Below are positions 17,514 through 26,559 of a DNA stretch of 64,000 nt, piece after piece (position 1 is the stretch's first letter; every line of letters begins with the position of its first letter). The DNA comes from Methylobacter marinus A45. Lineage in GTDB: Bacteria > Pseudomonadota > Gammaproteobacteria > Methylococcales > Methylomonadaceae. The position numbers and the translations under genes were made by a program. The stretch spans positions 3,264,282-3,328,281 of the forward strand of contig NZ_KB912877.1 in NCBI RefSeq assembly GCF_000383855.1, given 5' to 3'. The notes under the pieces were generated by a model. That model ran no database searches. It saw nothing but the letters and a program-made list of their open reading frames with translations, and had not been told where the DNA came from.

Positions 17514-17757
17514 TGTGCGGGGGGTGGCTGGTAACAGCCATCTCTACCGCGACCAGATAATATGCATATAAAACCTGTGTGCAAAATTCCGCTGGAGTGA
17601 CAATTCGGGTTCGACCAATGTTTCCACGTTGTAACATACCGGAGCGGTGATCTCCGGTCACCAGATAATCAGCATCACCCGCCGTTACTACTCTCGATAC
17701 AACCCAAGATGTGTTTTTTGTTTACCCTTCAGAAGCTTCCCCTTGAAAAAGATTACA

Positions 17758-18537
17758 CTAACAACCCAACAGACTGGGTAGATTTTTGATCGAATCTATT
17801 ATCAAATCCGGTGTGATAGGGGATGATTCAGCATAGCTTTGCCGATACTTCCCAGTCTTCACCAAAATCCCCATTAGCCCAACCTGCTGTCCGCCACCAA
17901 CGTCTACATCAATATCATCACCTATTATTGCGGCTTCTTCGGGTTTCAGTCCCATATCATCCAAAGCGATTTGGAAGAATTCAGCAGAAGGTTTTCCGAT
18001 AATCATGGCTTTGGAACCGCTCGCATATTCCAGTCCTTCAATAAACCCGCCTATATCCATTTGCAAGCCATGTTCAGTTTGCCAAAATCGGTTTTTATGG
18101 ATGGCGATCAGTTTCGCGCCCTGCATCAGGCAATTGAAAACCTCATTCAACAACGGGTAAGACCAAGTATTACCAATGTCGCCGACCACAATATAATTTG
18201 CTTTTGTATCAGACTGGCGAAATCCTTTAAAGTCCTTTTTTACATCATCCGCCAACAGCAAGCGGCAAACTGGTTCGTGCTGATTTTTAAGATAAAGTAA
18301 TGTGGCCTGGGGAGCGCTGATAATCTCATCGGCAGAAATTGAAAAGCCCATGGCGTTGATTTTCTGTTGTAAGGATGCCAATGATAAAGTACTGGTATTG
18401 GTGACAAAACGGCAAGGCATACCGCTCACACGAATTTTTTCAACCGCTACAACTGCACCTTCGATGGCATTCGATCCAACGTAAAGCACGCCATCAAGGT
18501 CAAACAGAATGCCTTTAATAGTAGCCAGGGTCTTCAT
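17758..18537 (-). CDS. HAD-IIA family sugar/nucleotide phosphatase
   Basis: A 259-residue phosphatase of HAD subfamily IIA (NagD/LHPP-like). Motif I LFDLDGVLYVG carries the nucleophile and acid Asp13/Asp15. Motif II is FVTNTST (about 44-50). Motif III Lys is in MIIGKPSAEFF and motif IV in IIGDDIDVDVGGGQQVG. The capping domain between motifs II and III is of normal size. The closest named relatives are the TIGR01458 (LHPP-type) proteins, which remove phosphate from small molecules or phosphohistidine; the substrate cannot be fixed from sequence. The start MKTLATIKGILFDLDG fits the family. It appears to be a single-gene unit between mobile remnants. Confidence 0.88.
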   Translation of the reverse strand: MKTLATIKGILFDLDGVLYVGSNAIEGAVVAVEKIRVSGMPCRFVTNTSTLSLASLQQKINAMGFSISADEIISAPQATLLYLKNQHEPVCRLLLADDVKKDFKGFRQSDTKANYIVVGDIGNTWSYPLLNEVFNCLMQGAKLIAIHKNRFWQTEHGLQMDIGGFIEGLEYASGSKAMIIGKPSAEFFQIALDDMGLKPEEAAIIGDDIDVDVGGGQQVGLMGILVKTGKYRQSYAESSPITPDLIIDSIKNLPSLLGC

Positions 18538-18933
18538 AGCTGTCTTATCTGAAACCGAGATAACAAACGAAAAGGCCGATTGCCAATGACATAATTATCA
18601 AAGGCAGGTGGCGGAGATACGAGTTATTTTATTGGTACATCGATAAATAGGATGACTGAATCGTATCAGAATTTAACATAGAAGTATTGGAATCAACAAC
18701 ATCTAGCACGGCCTTTTGATTCCAGCTGCTATTGATGCTGAATGTTGGTTGAGTGGCTCGCTAGAGATGGAATGTCGGCTATATAAATCATTGCAGATAC
18801 AGCTTGCTGGCATTGGCGAACGGCAGTAAGGGGTCGGGAGCGAACATTCGAGCTGGAAATCACATGATTCATGTAACCTCTATCACGTGAGTCCATCCGC
18901 TATTGCCCATTTTCTCACGAATCCTTACGGTCA
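18538..18933. other. Intergenic stretch without recognisable gene
   Basis: About 400 bp upstream of the HAD gene and of a transposase remnant. No open frame with family resemblance and no clear repeat was seen. It must contain the promoter of the minus-strand HAD gene, but no convincing boxes were identified. Confidence 0.3.
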
Positions 18934-19260
18934 CCCTATAAAGCGCGTTTTCAAATCGAGTTTTTGTTTCGTGATGCCAAACACTATACCGGTCTCATGG
19001 ATTGCCAGGCACGCTGTAAAGAAGCGATACAGATGCAGGCCAATGCCTCATTGACAGCGCTGAATCTCTTGAAGCTTGAAGATCGACGTCAAAAACAGAC
19101 GACTCAGGAAACGGTGATTTCCATTGCTTCCTGGAAACGTAAAAAATTCAATCAACACTTGATGTTACGCCTTTTCGGCAAGTTAGGTCTGAGCAGAGAT
19201 TGCGAAAAAATAGCCCAACTATTTGACGAATTCAGTGATTATGGGTCGATTGCTGCGTAA
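18934..19260 (+). pseudogene. DDE transposase C-terminal remnant (IS4-like)
   Basis: An open frame reading PYKARFQIEFLFRDAKHYTG, then LMDCQARCKEAI and NASLTALNLLKLEDR matches the C-terminal block of DDE transposases that contain YKxRFQIEFxFRDAKQ(Y/F)TGL. The frame has no start codon at its natural place and the catalytic N-terminal two thirds are missing, so this is a remnant of about 108 residues. The TTG at 18964 is not a real start. The IS family (IS4 or IS701-type) is not certain. Confidence 0.65.
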
Positions 19261-19597
19261 AAGTGTTCGAACTATTGGTGTTTATGTTTAGATTATAGTG
19301 AATGGCTTTGGAATATCAAATCCGCTTACCTTTCTAGTTAGTGTATGGGTGTTTTTACATATTGTGTATTTAGTTCAAATATATACAGTTGATCTATGGT
19401 TGGAGAGGGGTGAATTTGCAATCATTGACCTGATAATGCGTGGGTGATTTATACTTCGTTAACTTTAAACGCGACCATCAGTGACCAAATAGAACTCAGC
19501 TTAGCATCCCTTATCCAAATTATTGTTACTAACCCAGTTCATACGGGACGCATTAAAATAAGCGCCTTAGCTTAGGTGCTAAATTCTTATTATTAGA
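19261..19597. other. AT-rich leader region before TPR gene
   Basis: No gene. The stretch is clearly AT-richer than its surroundings and ends in the palindrome and ribosome-binding site of the TPR gene. Confidence 0.3.
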
Positions 19598-19620
19598 AAA
19601 CTATAATCATTCTATAGTTT
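19598..19620 (+). promoter_or_regulatory. Inverted repeat over a -10 box upstream of TPR gene
   Basis: AAACTATA (19598-19605) and TATAGTTT (19613-19620) form 8-bp arms separated by 7 bases. A TATAAT hexamer (19602-19607) lies within the repeat, about 45 bases before the TPR start codon. This layout would suit a repressor operator overlapping the promoter. No good -35 box is visible. Confidence 0.4.
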
Positions 19621-19649
19621 GAGAAATTTTATGAACTAGGAGGACTACA

Positions 19650-21488
19650 ATGAATAAAGCTGCCGCTGGAACTTTTAGCAATGATATAAAATCACTCGAA
19701 GATCAAGGATGGCAGCTTTTTGACCAAAAGCAATATGATGAAGCTATAAAAATATTCGATAAAATTTTTAAGAAAGAAACAGACAATATAGCTGCTTTTC
19801 AGGGCAAGATTGCATCTCTACGAGAAAAACGTGATTATGAGGAGGCTAATAAGTTGTTGGTGAAAGCTCTTAATGCCCATCCTAAGCATCCTGGAATTTT
19901 AAGCGAACGAGCTTGGCTTTTCCGAGCTCAAAACAAATACGATGAAGCTATTAGTGCCTTTGATGAGGTTTTAAAAGTCAAAAGAGATATAGATATTTTT
20001 GTGTGGGAAATAGGTTTGCTTAGAAGCCAATGCCGTTTTGAAGAAGCTGAGAAGTTAATTGTTCAAGCCGATAGCGAATTCTCTAATAATCTTCGCATAC
20101 GTAACGAGTTTGGGTGGCTTCATTTTTATCAAATGCAGTATGACGAAGCGATTAAAACTTTTGAAGAGATATTAGAAAAAGATAAGAATAATGAATCGGC
20201 ACGTCAAGGAAAAATTGCGTCACTTCGACTGAAAGGGCAATATACGGAAGCGACTGACCAAGCCAAGGAGGCTCTCAAACATCTGAGCAATAGCCCCGGC
20301 ATTTACAGCGAACTCGGATGGATTAATTTTGAACAAGGCGACTACGATGAGGCAGAGAAGTATTTCATAAAAGTTTTAACTATTATAGATGATCCATTGG
20401 TATATATTCATCTCGCATGGTCCCTTGTTCGTCAGGAAAAGGATACTACCCTCGATATTGCGATAAAGCACTGCCGAGCAGCACTAAAATTAGAACCTAA
20501 TCTGGCTGAAGCATTTGGATGTCTTGGCAATATTGCCTTCAGAAGAGGGCATGTCCACGAGGCTGAAGAATATTTTCGTCGATCAATACAAGTAAATGCT
20601 AAAAAAGGCCACTATGCAGACTTAGGAGCGCTCTATATTTACTTAGAGCGATATGAAGAGGCAAAAGAGAAATTAGAAGATGCATTAAAAAACAATCCCA
20701 ATGATGCATATGCCCATCTTGAAATGGGAGACCTTTATTTACAAACCGAAAAAGTTAAAGAAGCTATTAGAGAGTTTCGCTTAGCGGCCGACATTGATCC
20801 ACATAACTCTAATTCTTTCAAGGGATGGGCTATTGCACTGATGGAGAACAATAAACTTATTGAGGCGGAGAAGGTACTCCGTAAAGCTATAAAACGCTTA
20901 GATGAATCGAAACGATGGGAACTTCATCTAACGCTCTGCCGGTTATTGGCACGCATTGGTGATGAGACAAGTGATCACCAGTTTTATGAGGAAGCTCTGA
21001 AGGAGGTTAACACTGCGATACGTCTCAAGCCACAGGATCCAGCACCATATTTTCATGCTGGCATTGTACGGTTTAAACTTGAAGATTACAGAAATGCACT
21101 CAATAACTTTCGGCGTTGTCTCAGAGAAGACAAGCATAACCTTGAAGCAGAATTGAATGCTAGGCGAGTTCAATCTTTGATACGTATAGAAAAGGCACGG
21201 TCCCGAGTCAGCCGTTTCGCGAGCATTTTCCTTACCATTATTTTTTTGACACAATTAATTGCACTCTGGGTTCTTCGTTTCTTCAGAACGGACGGAATAA
21301 TCACGGACACGATGCTAATAGTTCTGGTGCCGATCCTAATGGGTCTTATGGTTGTGACAGTCCTTCTACCCGGGTTAACCCGACTCAAAATGACAGGATT
21401 AGAGGCGGAATTAAGTGAACCGACACCAAAGGAATCACTTCCATCTGGGCCCAAAGGGGAAATTGGATTTAGCCGGGTAGGTCTATAA
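19650..21488 (+). CDS. TPR-repeat protein with C-terminal membrane anchor
   Basis: A 612-residue protein built of about a dozen tetratricopeptide repeats (recurrent W/Y..G..Y..A and YDEAI, YEEAKEKL, YRNALNNF elements) up to about residue 510. Two hydrophobic segments follow (SIFLTIIFLTQLIALWVLRFF and MLIVLVPILMGLMVVTVLLPG), then a short polar tail. It would be a membrane-anchored scaffold with the repeats on the N-terminal side; there is no N-terminal signal peptide. The start is secure: AGGAGG lies seven bases upstream of the ATG. It is an isolated gene with AT-rich codon use, unlike its neighbours, suggesting transfer. The partner is unknown. Confidence 0.85.
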   Translation: MNKAAAGTFSNDIKSLEDQGWQLFDQKQYDEAIKIFDKIFKKETDNIAAFQGKIASLREKRDYEEANKLLVKALNAHPKHPGILSERAWLFRAQNKYDEAISAFDEVLKVKRDIDIFVWEIGLLRSQCRFEEAEKLIVQADSEFSNNLRIRNEFGWLHFYQMQYDEAIKTFEEILEKDKNNESARQGKIASLRLKGQYTEATDQAKEALKHLSNSPGIYSELGWINFEQGDYDEAEKYFIKVLTIIDDPLVYIHLAWSLVRQEKDTTLDIAIKHCRAALKLEPNLAEAFGCLGNIAFRRGHVHEAEEYFRRSIQVNAKKGHYADLGALYIYLERYEEAKEKLEDALKNNPNDAYAHLEMGDLYLQTEKVKEAIREFRLAADIDPHNSNSFKGWAIALMENNKLIEAEKVLRKAIKRLDESKRWELHLTLCRLLARIGDETSDHQFYEEALKEVNTAIRLKPQDPAPYFHAGIVRFKLEDYRNALNNFRRCLREDKHNLEAELNARRVQSLIRIEKARSRVSRFASIFLTIIFLTQLIALWVLRFFRTDGIITDTMLIVLVPILMGLMVVTVLLPGLTRLKMTGLEAELSEPTPKESLPSGPKGEIGFSRVGL

Positions 21489-21949
21489 TTTACCGACATT
21501 TCCGATTAACATCCCTGTCTTACAGACCGTTTCAGCTCACCGGTGCGATAAAGCTTCGTCGGACGCGCTGAATGAGATGTTATTACCGTTCAAAATAAAC
21601 ATTTATCGTCGGCTGCGGGTCGGTTTGAGATAGTCATGATCAGCCAAAATCGGCCAGTCAATTTCTTTCCTTAAAGTTCCAAATTAATGGGACCAAACAC
21701 AATATGAGATAGCCAATGTTATTATAATCTCCAGAACTGTATAGCGTTCCGGTTCGGATGATATGCCATTAATAAATTGATTTTTAATCACCATTTTATA
21801 GCTATTAAATGGGCTGATTATGGTAATTATATAAAAAATTCAATTGTTCAGCATCAAGGAAATTCGGGGCATTTGTCCGCGTCCGATCTGAAGCTAGAAA
21901 GGAAAAAAATCAGTATTCTCAATGAATCTTTTGTATTACCAGCACTGAT
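21489..21949. other. Gene-free stretch between TPR gene and IS6 element
   Basis: No supported gene; the 85-codon plus frame at 21777 begins TTG, has no ribosome-binding site and runs into the IS end. No repeat or terminator hairpin with a T-tract was seen. Confidence 0.3.
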
Positions 21950-22754
21950 GGTTCTGTCGCAAAATTTAGCTCAAGGTGAAGAATGCCTGTCCTGGAGGCA
22001 GAACTATCCTGCTAAAGCCATAGACTGCTTATAGACCGGCATGTTGTCATCATTAGAAAGTTGTCCTTTTCGGATCCTATGTGCCGTTTCAATGCCATCA
22101 ATCGTTGCTTGCGCTGAATGCCAAGCCTTGAATCCCATCGTCGGTTGGGTGATTTTTTTGATAGCTCGGTGATCTTGCTCAATCAAATTGTTCAAGTATT
22201 TGTTTTGGTAAATGTCTATAAAACTGATCAATCCCGCCAGCATCAGCAGCCTGTTAATATTCTCAATGCCAGCATAGTTTGCCCCACTCTTGTCCATGAC
22301 GATTTTATGCGGAAAGCCATTGGCGTTGATGGCATTGACAAAGAATGAGGACGCCGCCGCTGCGTCACGGTGTTCAGACAGCATAAACTCAACGGTATCA
22401 CCGAATTTATCGATAGCCCGGTATAAGTAAACCCACCGGCCTTTAACCTTAATGTAGCTTTCATCCATCCGCCAAGAGCTTGCCACGGTGCGTTTACGTT
22501 TTTTGGTCTCGGCGGCAATTAATGGAGAATAATCGACAACCCAGCGATTAAGTGTGGCATGATCCACCTTAACACCACACTCTTCCATGATGTCTTCGAG
22601 ATCGCGGTAGGATACGCCCTGTCTCACAGAGAAAAATACAGCGTAGAGAATGACATCCTTGGGGAAATGCACACCTTTAAAACTGATCATCAATTCGCTC
22701 ATTTGCTAAAAGTTGCGCATTGTCCCTGAATCGGTAAAACTTTGCGATAGAGCC
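21950..22754 (-). mobile_element. Second IS6-family insertion sequence
   Basis: 805 bp bounded by related termini: GGTTCTGTCGCAAAATTTA from 21950 and the complement of GGCTCTATCGCAAAGTTTTA ending at 22754. The transposase gene is on the minus strand. The two ends differ at several positions and the flanking 8 bp (GCACTGAT, GCAAAAAC) are not duplicates. It is therefore an older or rearranged copy and is different from the IS6 element at 4034-4844. Confidence 0.85.
22004..22702 (-). CDS. IS6-family transposase
   Basis: A 232-residue DDE transposase. The helix-turn-helix YRDLEDIMEECGVKVDHATL is followed by the catalytic motifs WRMDESYIKVKG, IVMDKSGANYAG and YLNNLIEQDHRAIK, all intact. It shares the family layout of the transposase at 4111 but is clearly a different member. 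It lies about 50 bp inside both element ends and looks potentially functional. It separates the TPR gene from the repeat/beta-lactamase gene. Confidence 0.93.
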   Translation of the reverse strand: MSELMISFKGVHFPKDVILYAVFFSVRQGVSYRDLEDIMEECGVKVDHATLNRWVVDYSPLIAAETKKRKRTVASSWRMDESYIKVKGRWVYLYRAIDKFGDTVEFMLSEHRDAAAASSFFVNAINANGFPHKIVMDKSGANYAGIENINRLLMLAGLISFIDIYQNKYLNNLIEQDHRAIKKITQPTMGFKAWHSAQATIDGIETAHRIRKGQLSNDDNMPVYKQSMALAG

Positions 22755-22765
22755 GCAAAAACTGA

Positions 22766-24583
22766 CTAGAGCATTATTCCATGCTGGTCGAGAAATAAAT
22801 CGATCTGTCCTTTGATTCCGTCATGCTCGGCTGTTGTGACCCGTCGGTTGAAGGCATACGCAAAGTCAAGTCCGTCGTGTCGGCTCACCGCACCAGCTCC
22901 CGAGCCATCCATCTCTCCATAGCGAGTTGCAAGTTGGCGTGGACCCATATCCCATACCGCGTGCGTGGCGATGAAGCGGGCTATGCTGCCAGTCGATGCG
23001 ACAAGTCCGCCTACACCTTCGCTGTTCTCGGTGATCACTTGTGCGCCGTAAGCATTAGGAGCAATGGCTGTGGCGGTCATATCGATCTGTGAAGGTCCAA
23101 CTCCCGGATGATCGTATGTGGCAACTTCATGAGGTCGGCGGACGCCGCTGCGAGTAGCTCCGAGATCGACATCGTGAATATTCAAAGGCATGAGGAGTTC
23201 CCGACGAAGGTAGTCAAGGTACGGCAGGTTCGATGCAGCCTCAACCACCGACGTAAGCACCGTGAACGCGCTGTTTGAGTAATTATCACCTGTGCCCGGC
23301 CGCGCGATGAGCGGTTCTCCGTAGATATAGCGGACCAGATCGTCTCGGGTTGGCATCACTGTTGGATGTCCGATCCGAGTTGCGATCGTACGAAGGTCGG
23401 CACCGAAATCATGTTGCAGTCCGCTCTGTCGCATCGCAAGATCATGCATGGTGATTTTATCGACATCAGGATCGGGAGTTTGGCTTAGAAGCAATTTCGA
23501 TGTGATTCCGAGGAAGCCGAACGCCTGCATTGTGGAAGTTAGCGCCCCGGCTTGAATTAAGCGATCAATAGCGGCACAGGTGAAAATTTCCGATACACTG
23601 GCTATCCGAAAAAGTGTATTAGGCAGGGTGATTGGATATCCGGCTTCTGCCCAAGTGTAGCCGCGATTGGCTACAAGGATGCCGTTGCGAGCGACCGCGA
23701 TACTCATGGCACGTATGGCATGAGCCATCATGAATCTTTGGATCACTGCATCCATCTCGGCGTAATTGGTGAACGATTGTCCAGTCACCGACCAATGTCT
23801 AGCCAGCGGAATTTCATCGCGAACAAACAGCGATGCATATCGGCTGCTTTTCCCAGTACCACCCGCCTGAACCACGAGAGGTTCCAACCCTTGCGCTGTT
23901 CGTGCGTTGAACTCAGTTTGGTAATTGCTGGCTGTCATGCCATGCTTAGCCCACCATTCCCCGATGGGCTCATCGCGGAAGACGGACAGCATCCATTGGC
24001 TAGGCGCAACTGACACATAAGCCAAACGCGTGCCAGCTTCGACTGCCGCGTCGAAGAAGTGCTGATAGGTGGTTGGATCTGTCCACCACCATCCCCAAGG
24101 AACTGGTTTGTCATTCTTGACCCATACACCAGCAAATAAAGGATCACTGGATGTACCATAAACTGCAAGGCAGCAGGGGATATAGCCTTGATCAATGGCC
24201 CGTTGATTCTCGAAATTTACCGAATTAATTCTGGCGGATGGGTCCCAGCGCAGATGATGGCGCGCATACCACGGAGTTGTCACACCGGCTTCGAATACAG
24301 CGGCGAAGGTCGCGTCGTTATATCCGCCTGTGGCTGTTACCAAGATGGGAGCGAAGCCTTGGTCCGCCAATTCATTGAAGCGTGCCTGATACTGGTTTGC
24401 ATCCAAATTATGGACGGCTACCCAGGCTGGACCAGGACGCTGCACCCATACCGCCGCATAACGCGCATCGCTAGGAGGCCCTGATACGCTTAACGAGATC
24501 GGCCTGAATCCCTGAGGCCCCAGCTCATCAACACGCGCCTGATGCGTCATTGCAGTAACATTGTGATATGTCTCTATATTCAT
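22766..24583 (-). CDS. Beta-lactamase-fold protein with tandem N-terminal repeats
   Basis: 605 residues. The first 260 hold about five tandem repeats of the polyglycine-hydrolase-like BTRD1 type (pattern ..F..L...GF.P...S..G...DARYAAVWVQ..GPAW). A serine beta-lactamase/DD-peptidase fold follows. The active-site motif that should read S-x-x-K is S329-V-S-E332, so the general-base Lys is replaced by Glu. The second motif Y435-S-N437 and a C-terminal HDG are present. It has no signal peptide. The family cleaves peptide bonds or is a degenerate binding protein; with Glu at this position activity is uncertain. The start MNIETYHNV is preceded by AGGAGGTTG. It lies on the same strand as the injection-system operon, downstream. 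Confidence 0.8.
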   Translation of the reverse strand: MNIETYHNVTAMTHQARVDELGPQGFRPISLSVSGPPSDARYAAVWVQRPGPAWVAVHNLDANQYQARFNELADQGFAPILVTATGGYNDATFAAVFEAGVTTPWYARHHLRWDPSARINSVNFENQRAIDQGYIPCCLAVYGTSSDPLFAGVWVKNDKPVPWGWWWTDPTTYQHFFDAAVEAGTRLAYVSVAPSQWMLSVFRDEPIGEWWAKHGMTASNYQTEFNARTAQGLEPLVVQAGGTGKSSRYASLFVRDEIPLARHWSVTGQSFTNYAEMDAVIQRFMMAHAIRAMSIAVARNGILVANRGYTWAEAGYPITLPNTLFRIASVSEIFTCAAIDRLIQAGALTSTMQAFGFLGITSKLLLSQTPDPDVDKITMHDLAMRQSGLQHDFGADLRTIATRIGHPTVMPTRDDLVRYIYGEPLIARPGTGDNYSNSAFTVLTSVVEAASNLPYLDYLRRELLMPLNIHDVDLGATRSGVRRPHEVATYDHPGVGPSQIDMTATAIAPNAYGAQVITENSEGVGGLVASTGSIARFIATHAVWDMGPRQLATRYGEMDGSGAGAVSRHDGLDFAYAFNRRVTTAEHDGIKGQIDLFLDQHGIML

Positions 24584-24627
24584 TCAACCTCCTATTGATT
24601 CACTATGGTTGCAGTTGTCGTGATTGG

Positions 24628-24640
24628 GGCTCTGTTGCAC
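24628..24640. repeat. Solitary IS6-type terminus
   Basis: GGCTCTGTTGCAC matches the outer end of IS6/IS26-type elements, but no transposase or partner end lies next to it. It is probably the scar of a departed or recombined element between the beta-lactamase-like gene and the secreted protein gene. Confidence 0.4.
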
Positions 24641-24793
24641 TAATTTGTGAAACGGCGTCGAAACTGACCGGAAATAATTTCTATCGCATTGTTTTCCATT
24701 AATAATTTATATTTCAAGCTGATGAAAATTTAAGCCGAAAGCAGAAATATTGGACGCCAATTCACATGGCTGGTTAGCAAACTAGAGATAGAG

Positions 24794-25339
24794 CTATCGG
24801 CGAATCGCTCTCAAAGCTTCTTGCGCTGCGGTTTGCGCCGGGTTGCTGTTATCATCGGCAATGCGATTCAGATCGGCTTCGGATTGCTGGGTTCCGATTA
24901 AGCCCAACCCGGCCAAAGCCGAGGTCTTGTAGCGCTGCGTGTACTGAATCATTTCGCGGTCGGCATATTGCTTTTCTGAGATCGCCAGTTGTCGCGTCGC
25001 TTCTTCCTTACCCATTTGCGTGTTACCAAATTGCTGAAGCCAATTTTGGCGGTCTTCATAACGCTTGACGATAGCAGCGCTGAGGTTTTTCAACTCTTGT
25101 TTGGTCGGCCCTAAACGGAAAGCCTCCCAGAAGACCGGTTCGAGAGCGATGCCGACCTCAGTCAGTTTCTTTTCAAACATACTTCGTTCTGCAGCACCAC
25201 AATTTTTATTGAGCCATGTCTGAACCAGAGTTTGAACCTCAGGCCTCAACTTGCTGAATTCTGGACGTTCCGAAAGCGTTTGTGCTCCGGCACAAGTCGA
25301 GACCAGCAACAGCAGAATTATCATAATTCGTCGATTCAT
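24794..25339 (-). CDS. Secreted helical protein of unknown function
   Basis: 181 residues from the ATG at 25339. A signal peptide (MNRRIMIILLLLVSTCAGAQ) is followed by a soluble, helical domain rich in Gln, Glu and Arg. No family is recognised. I preferred this start because GAGAGG lies six bases upstream and the signal peptide then begins at residue 1; an upstream in-frame start at 25369 would add ten residues in front of it. The gene begins 10 bases after the stop of the lipoprotein protease and is surely co-transcribed with it. The pairing suggests a periplasmic partner, chaperone or inhibitor of the protease, by inference only. Confidence 0.7.
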   Translation of the reverse strand: MNRRIMIILLLLVSTCAGAQTLSERPEFSKLRPEVQTLVQTWLNKNCGAAERSMFEKKLTEVGIALEPVFWEAFRLGPTKQELKNLSAAIVKRYEDRQNWLQQFGNTQMGKEEATRQLAISEKQYADREMIQYTQRYKTSALAGLGLIGTQQSEADLNRIADDNSNPAQTAAQEALRAIRR

Positions 25340-25349
25340 GATGAACCTC

Positions 25350-26321
25350 TCAATTTGCGGGAAATCCACCGTCAGCCCATAACCGTTTCTGAATAGCCGG
25401 ACAAGGAGGCGTGGCGGTATTGGAATAATTACAGGTGCGAGTCAACTCACCAGGGCGGGCATTATATAAGGCATCCAGAATCGATACGGGATTAAGATGG
25501 GCGCGGAACAACTGACCTTCAGTCGCATACTGCCGATTGTTGCTCGCACTGTGCATGATATTTTCGATGTTGAAATTGGCATCACTATCGACATGAGTCA
25601 GGCTGAAAGCGTGCCCAATCTCGTGCGAGAGCAATTCATCGCCGGTATTCTTGCCCATCGCAATCTGAGCTCCAAAATTCGACCAGCCGGTGCCTGTCCC
25701 ACCATTGACGGTATCAACCCAATAAATATTCAACTGGCCTGCTACAAAACCGATGTCGTCACGCAATGGTTTCCATACTATGTCGCCAGCATCTCCGTTT
25801 GGAAAAGCATAGTGGGCAGATGCTTCAGGATCGGCTGTGGCATCAATAATATTGAACGGCGAGAAGATGACTCCCATGCGTTCGTTATGCCAAATTGCCG
25901 AGGTGCGAATGCAAGCTTCGATCGCATGCTGGCGTTGTTCGGTGAACGGACCCTTGATGATCCAGACAGTAACCGGAATACCGATCGCTGGGCGAAAATC
26001 CAGATTGAATGTATCGCCGCCACTTGTCCACGGCGTGCTCAGATATTTGGGAGGGCGGCCGTTAGTGAAGCCGGCCACCTCGTTGGATTGTGGCGAAAGA
26101 CTGAGCGCACCGACTCCAATTGCCGATGCGGCCGAAATGAAACTACGGTCATTGACTGGACCAATGGAGTCTTGCCCGTCGACCATCAAGCCGACAGACT
26201 GCCCTGCGCCGTTGTCTACATTGACGGTATCACTACAACCGGCCAAAAAAATCATGACAGGGAACACACCTATTGCCATTACTCTGGCGAGATGCTTAAT
26301 ATCTTTGATAATTGACATCAC
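25350..26321 (-). CDS. Matrixin-like zinc metalloprotease lipoprotein
   Basis: 323 residues. A lipoprotein signal peptide (hydrophobic stretch then lipobox FLAGC, Cys29) would anchor it to a membrane after secretion. The protease domain carries the metzincin zinc site HEIGHAFSLTH (His233, Glu234, His237, His243) followed by Asp, and a Met-turn IENIMHS (about 252-258). A long N-terminal region precedes it. The ATG is preceded by GGAGGT. It forms an operon with the small secreted protein. It lies 240 bp downstream of the last injection-system gene on the same strand, so it could be read with that operon, but it has its own ribosome-binding site. Substrate is unknown. Confidence 0.82.
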   Translation of the reverse strand: MMSIIKDIKHLARVMAIGVFPVMIFLAGCSDTVNVDNGAGQSVGLMVDGQDSIGPVNDRSFISAASAIGVGALSLSPQSNEVAGFTNGRPPKYLSTPWTSGGDTFNLDFRPAIGIPVTVWIIKGPFTEQRQHAIEACIRTSAIWHNERMGVIFSPFNIIDATADPEASAHYAFPNGDAGDIVWKPLRDDIGFVAGQLNIYWVDTVNGGTGTGWSNFGAQIAMGKNTGDELLSHEIGHAFSLTHVDSDANFNIENIMHSASNNRQYATEGQLFRAHLNPVSILDALYNARPGELTRTCNYSNTATPPCPAIQKRLWADGGFPAN

Positions 26322-26559
26322 ACACCTCCAAGCTGCTCAGCAATCAATAACAGGTCGAGAATTACATGGCGCGACTTCAATGGGTATCGCCACGAAGTGA
26401 AAGCCATCCTGTTTTGCTTATGGCTTCTAACTTATATTATCAGTTGCATAAAGACTCTTCTCAACAGACACGGGTTAGGCAGTAATTATATGATCAATAT
26501 CTTTACCGCCTATACATAACCCCGACTTAAAATTGACATTAAAAGTCACATCGGTTTTT

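Larger units (their letters stand above)
15636..17553 (+). mobile_element. Group II intron with reverse transcriptase
   Basis: A retroelement of about 1.9 kb. The 5' end GTGCGGCTGC fits the GUGYG rule and is followed by about 385 bp of structured, non-coding ribozyme sequence (domain I region). Then come the RT/maturase gene, a domain V-like hairpin (17481-17513) and a domain VI-like hairpin ending CCGCGAC at 17553. It is inserted within the last base of an IS66 terminus. The 3' end is placed by the AC rule and by restoring the IS66 end, so it may be off by a base or two. Confidence 0.8.

Noticed and set aside
25497..26315. 272-residue plus-strand frame
   Set aside because: It is opposite the metalloprotease gene, which has a lipobox, zinc site and ribosome-binding site.
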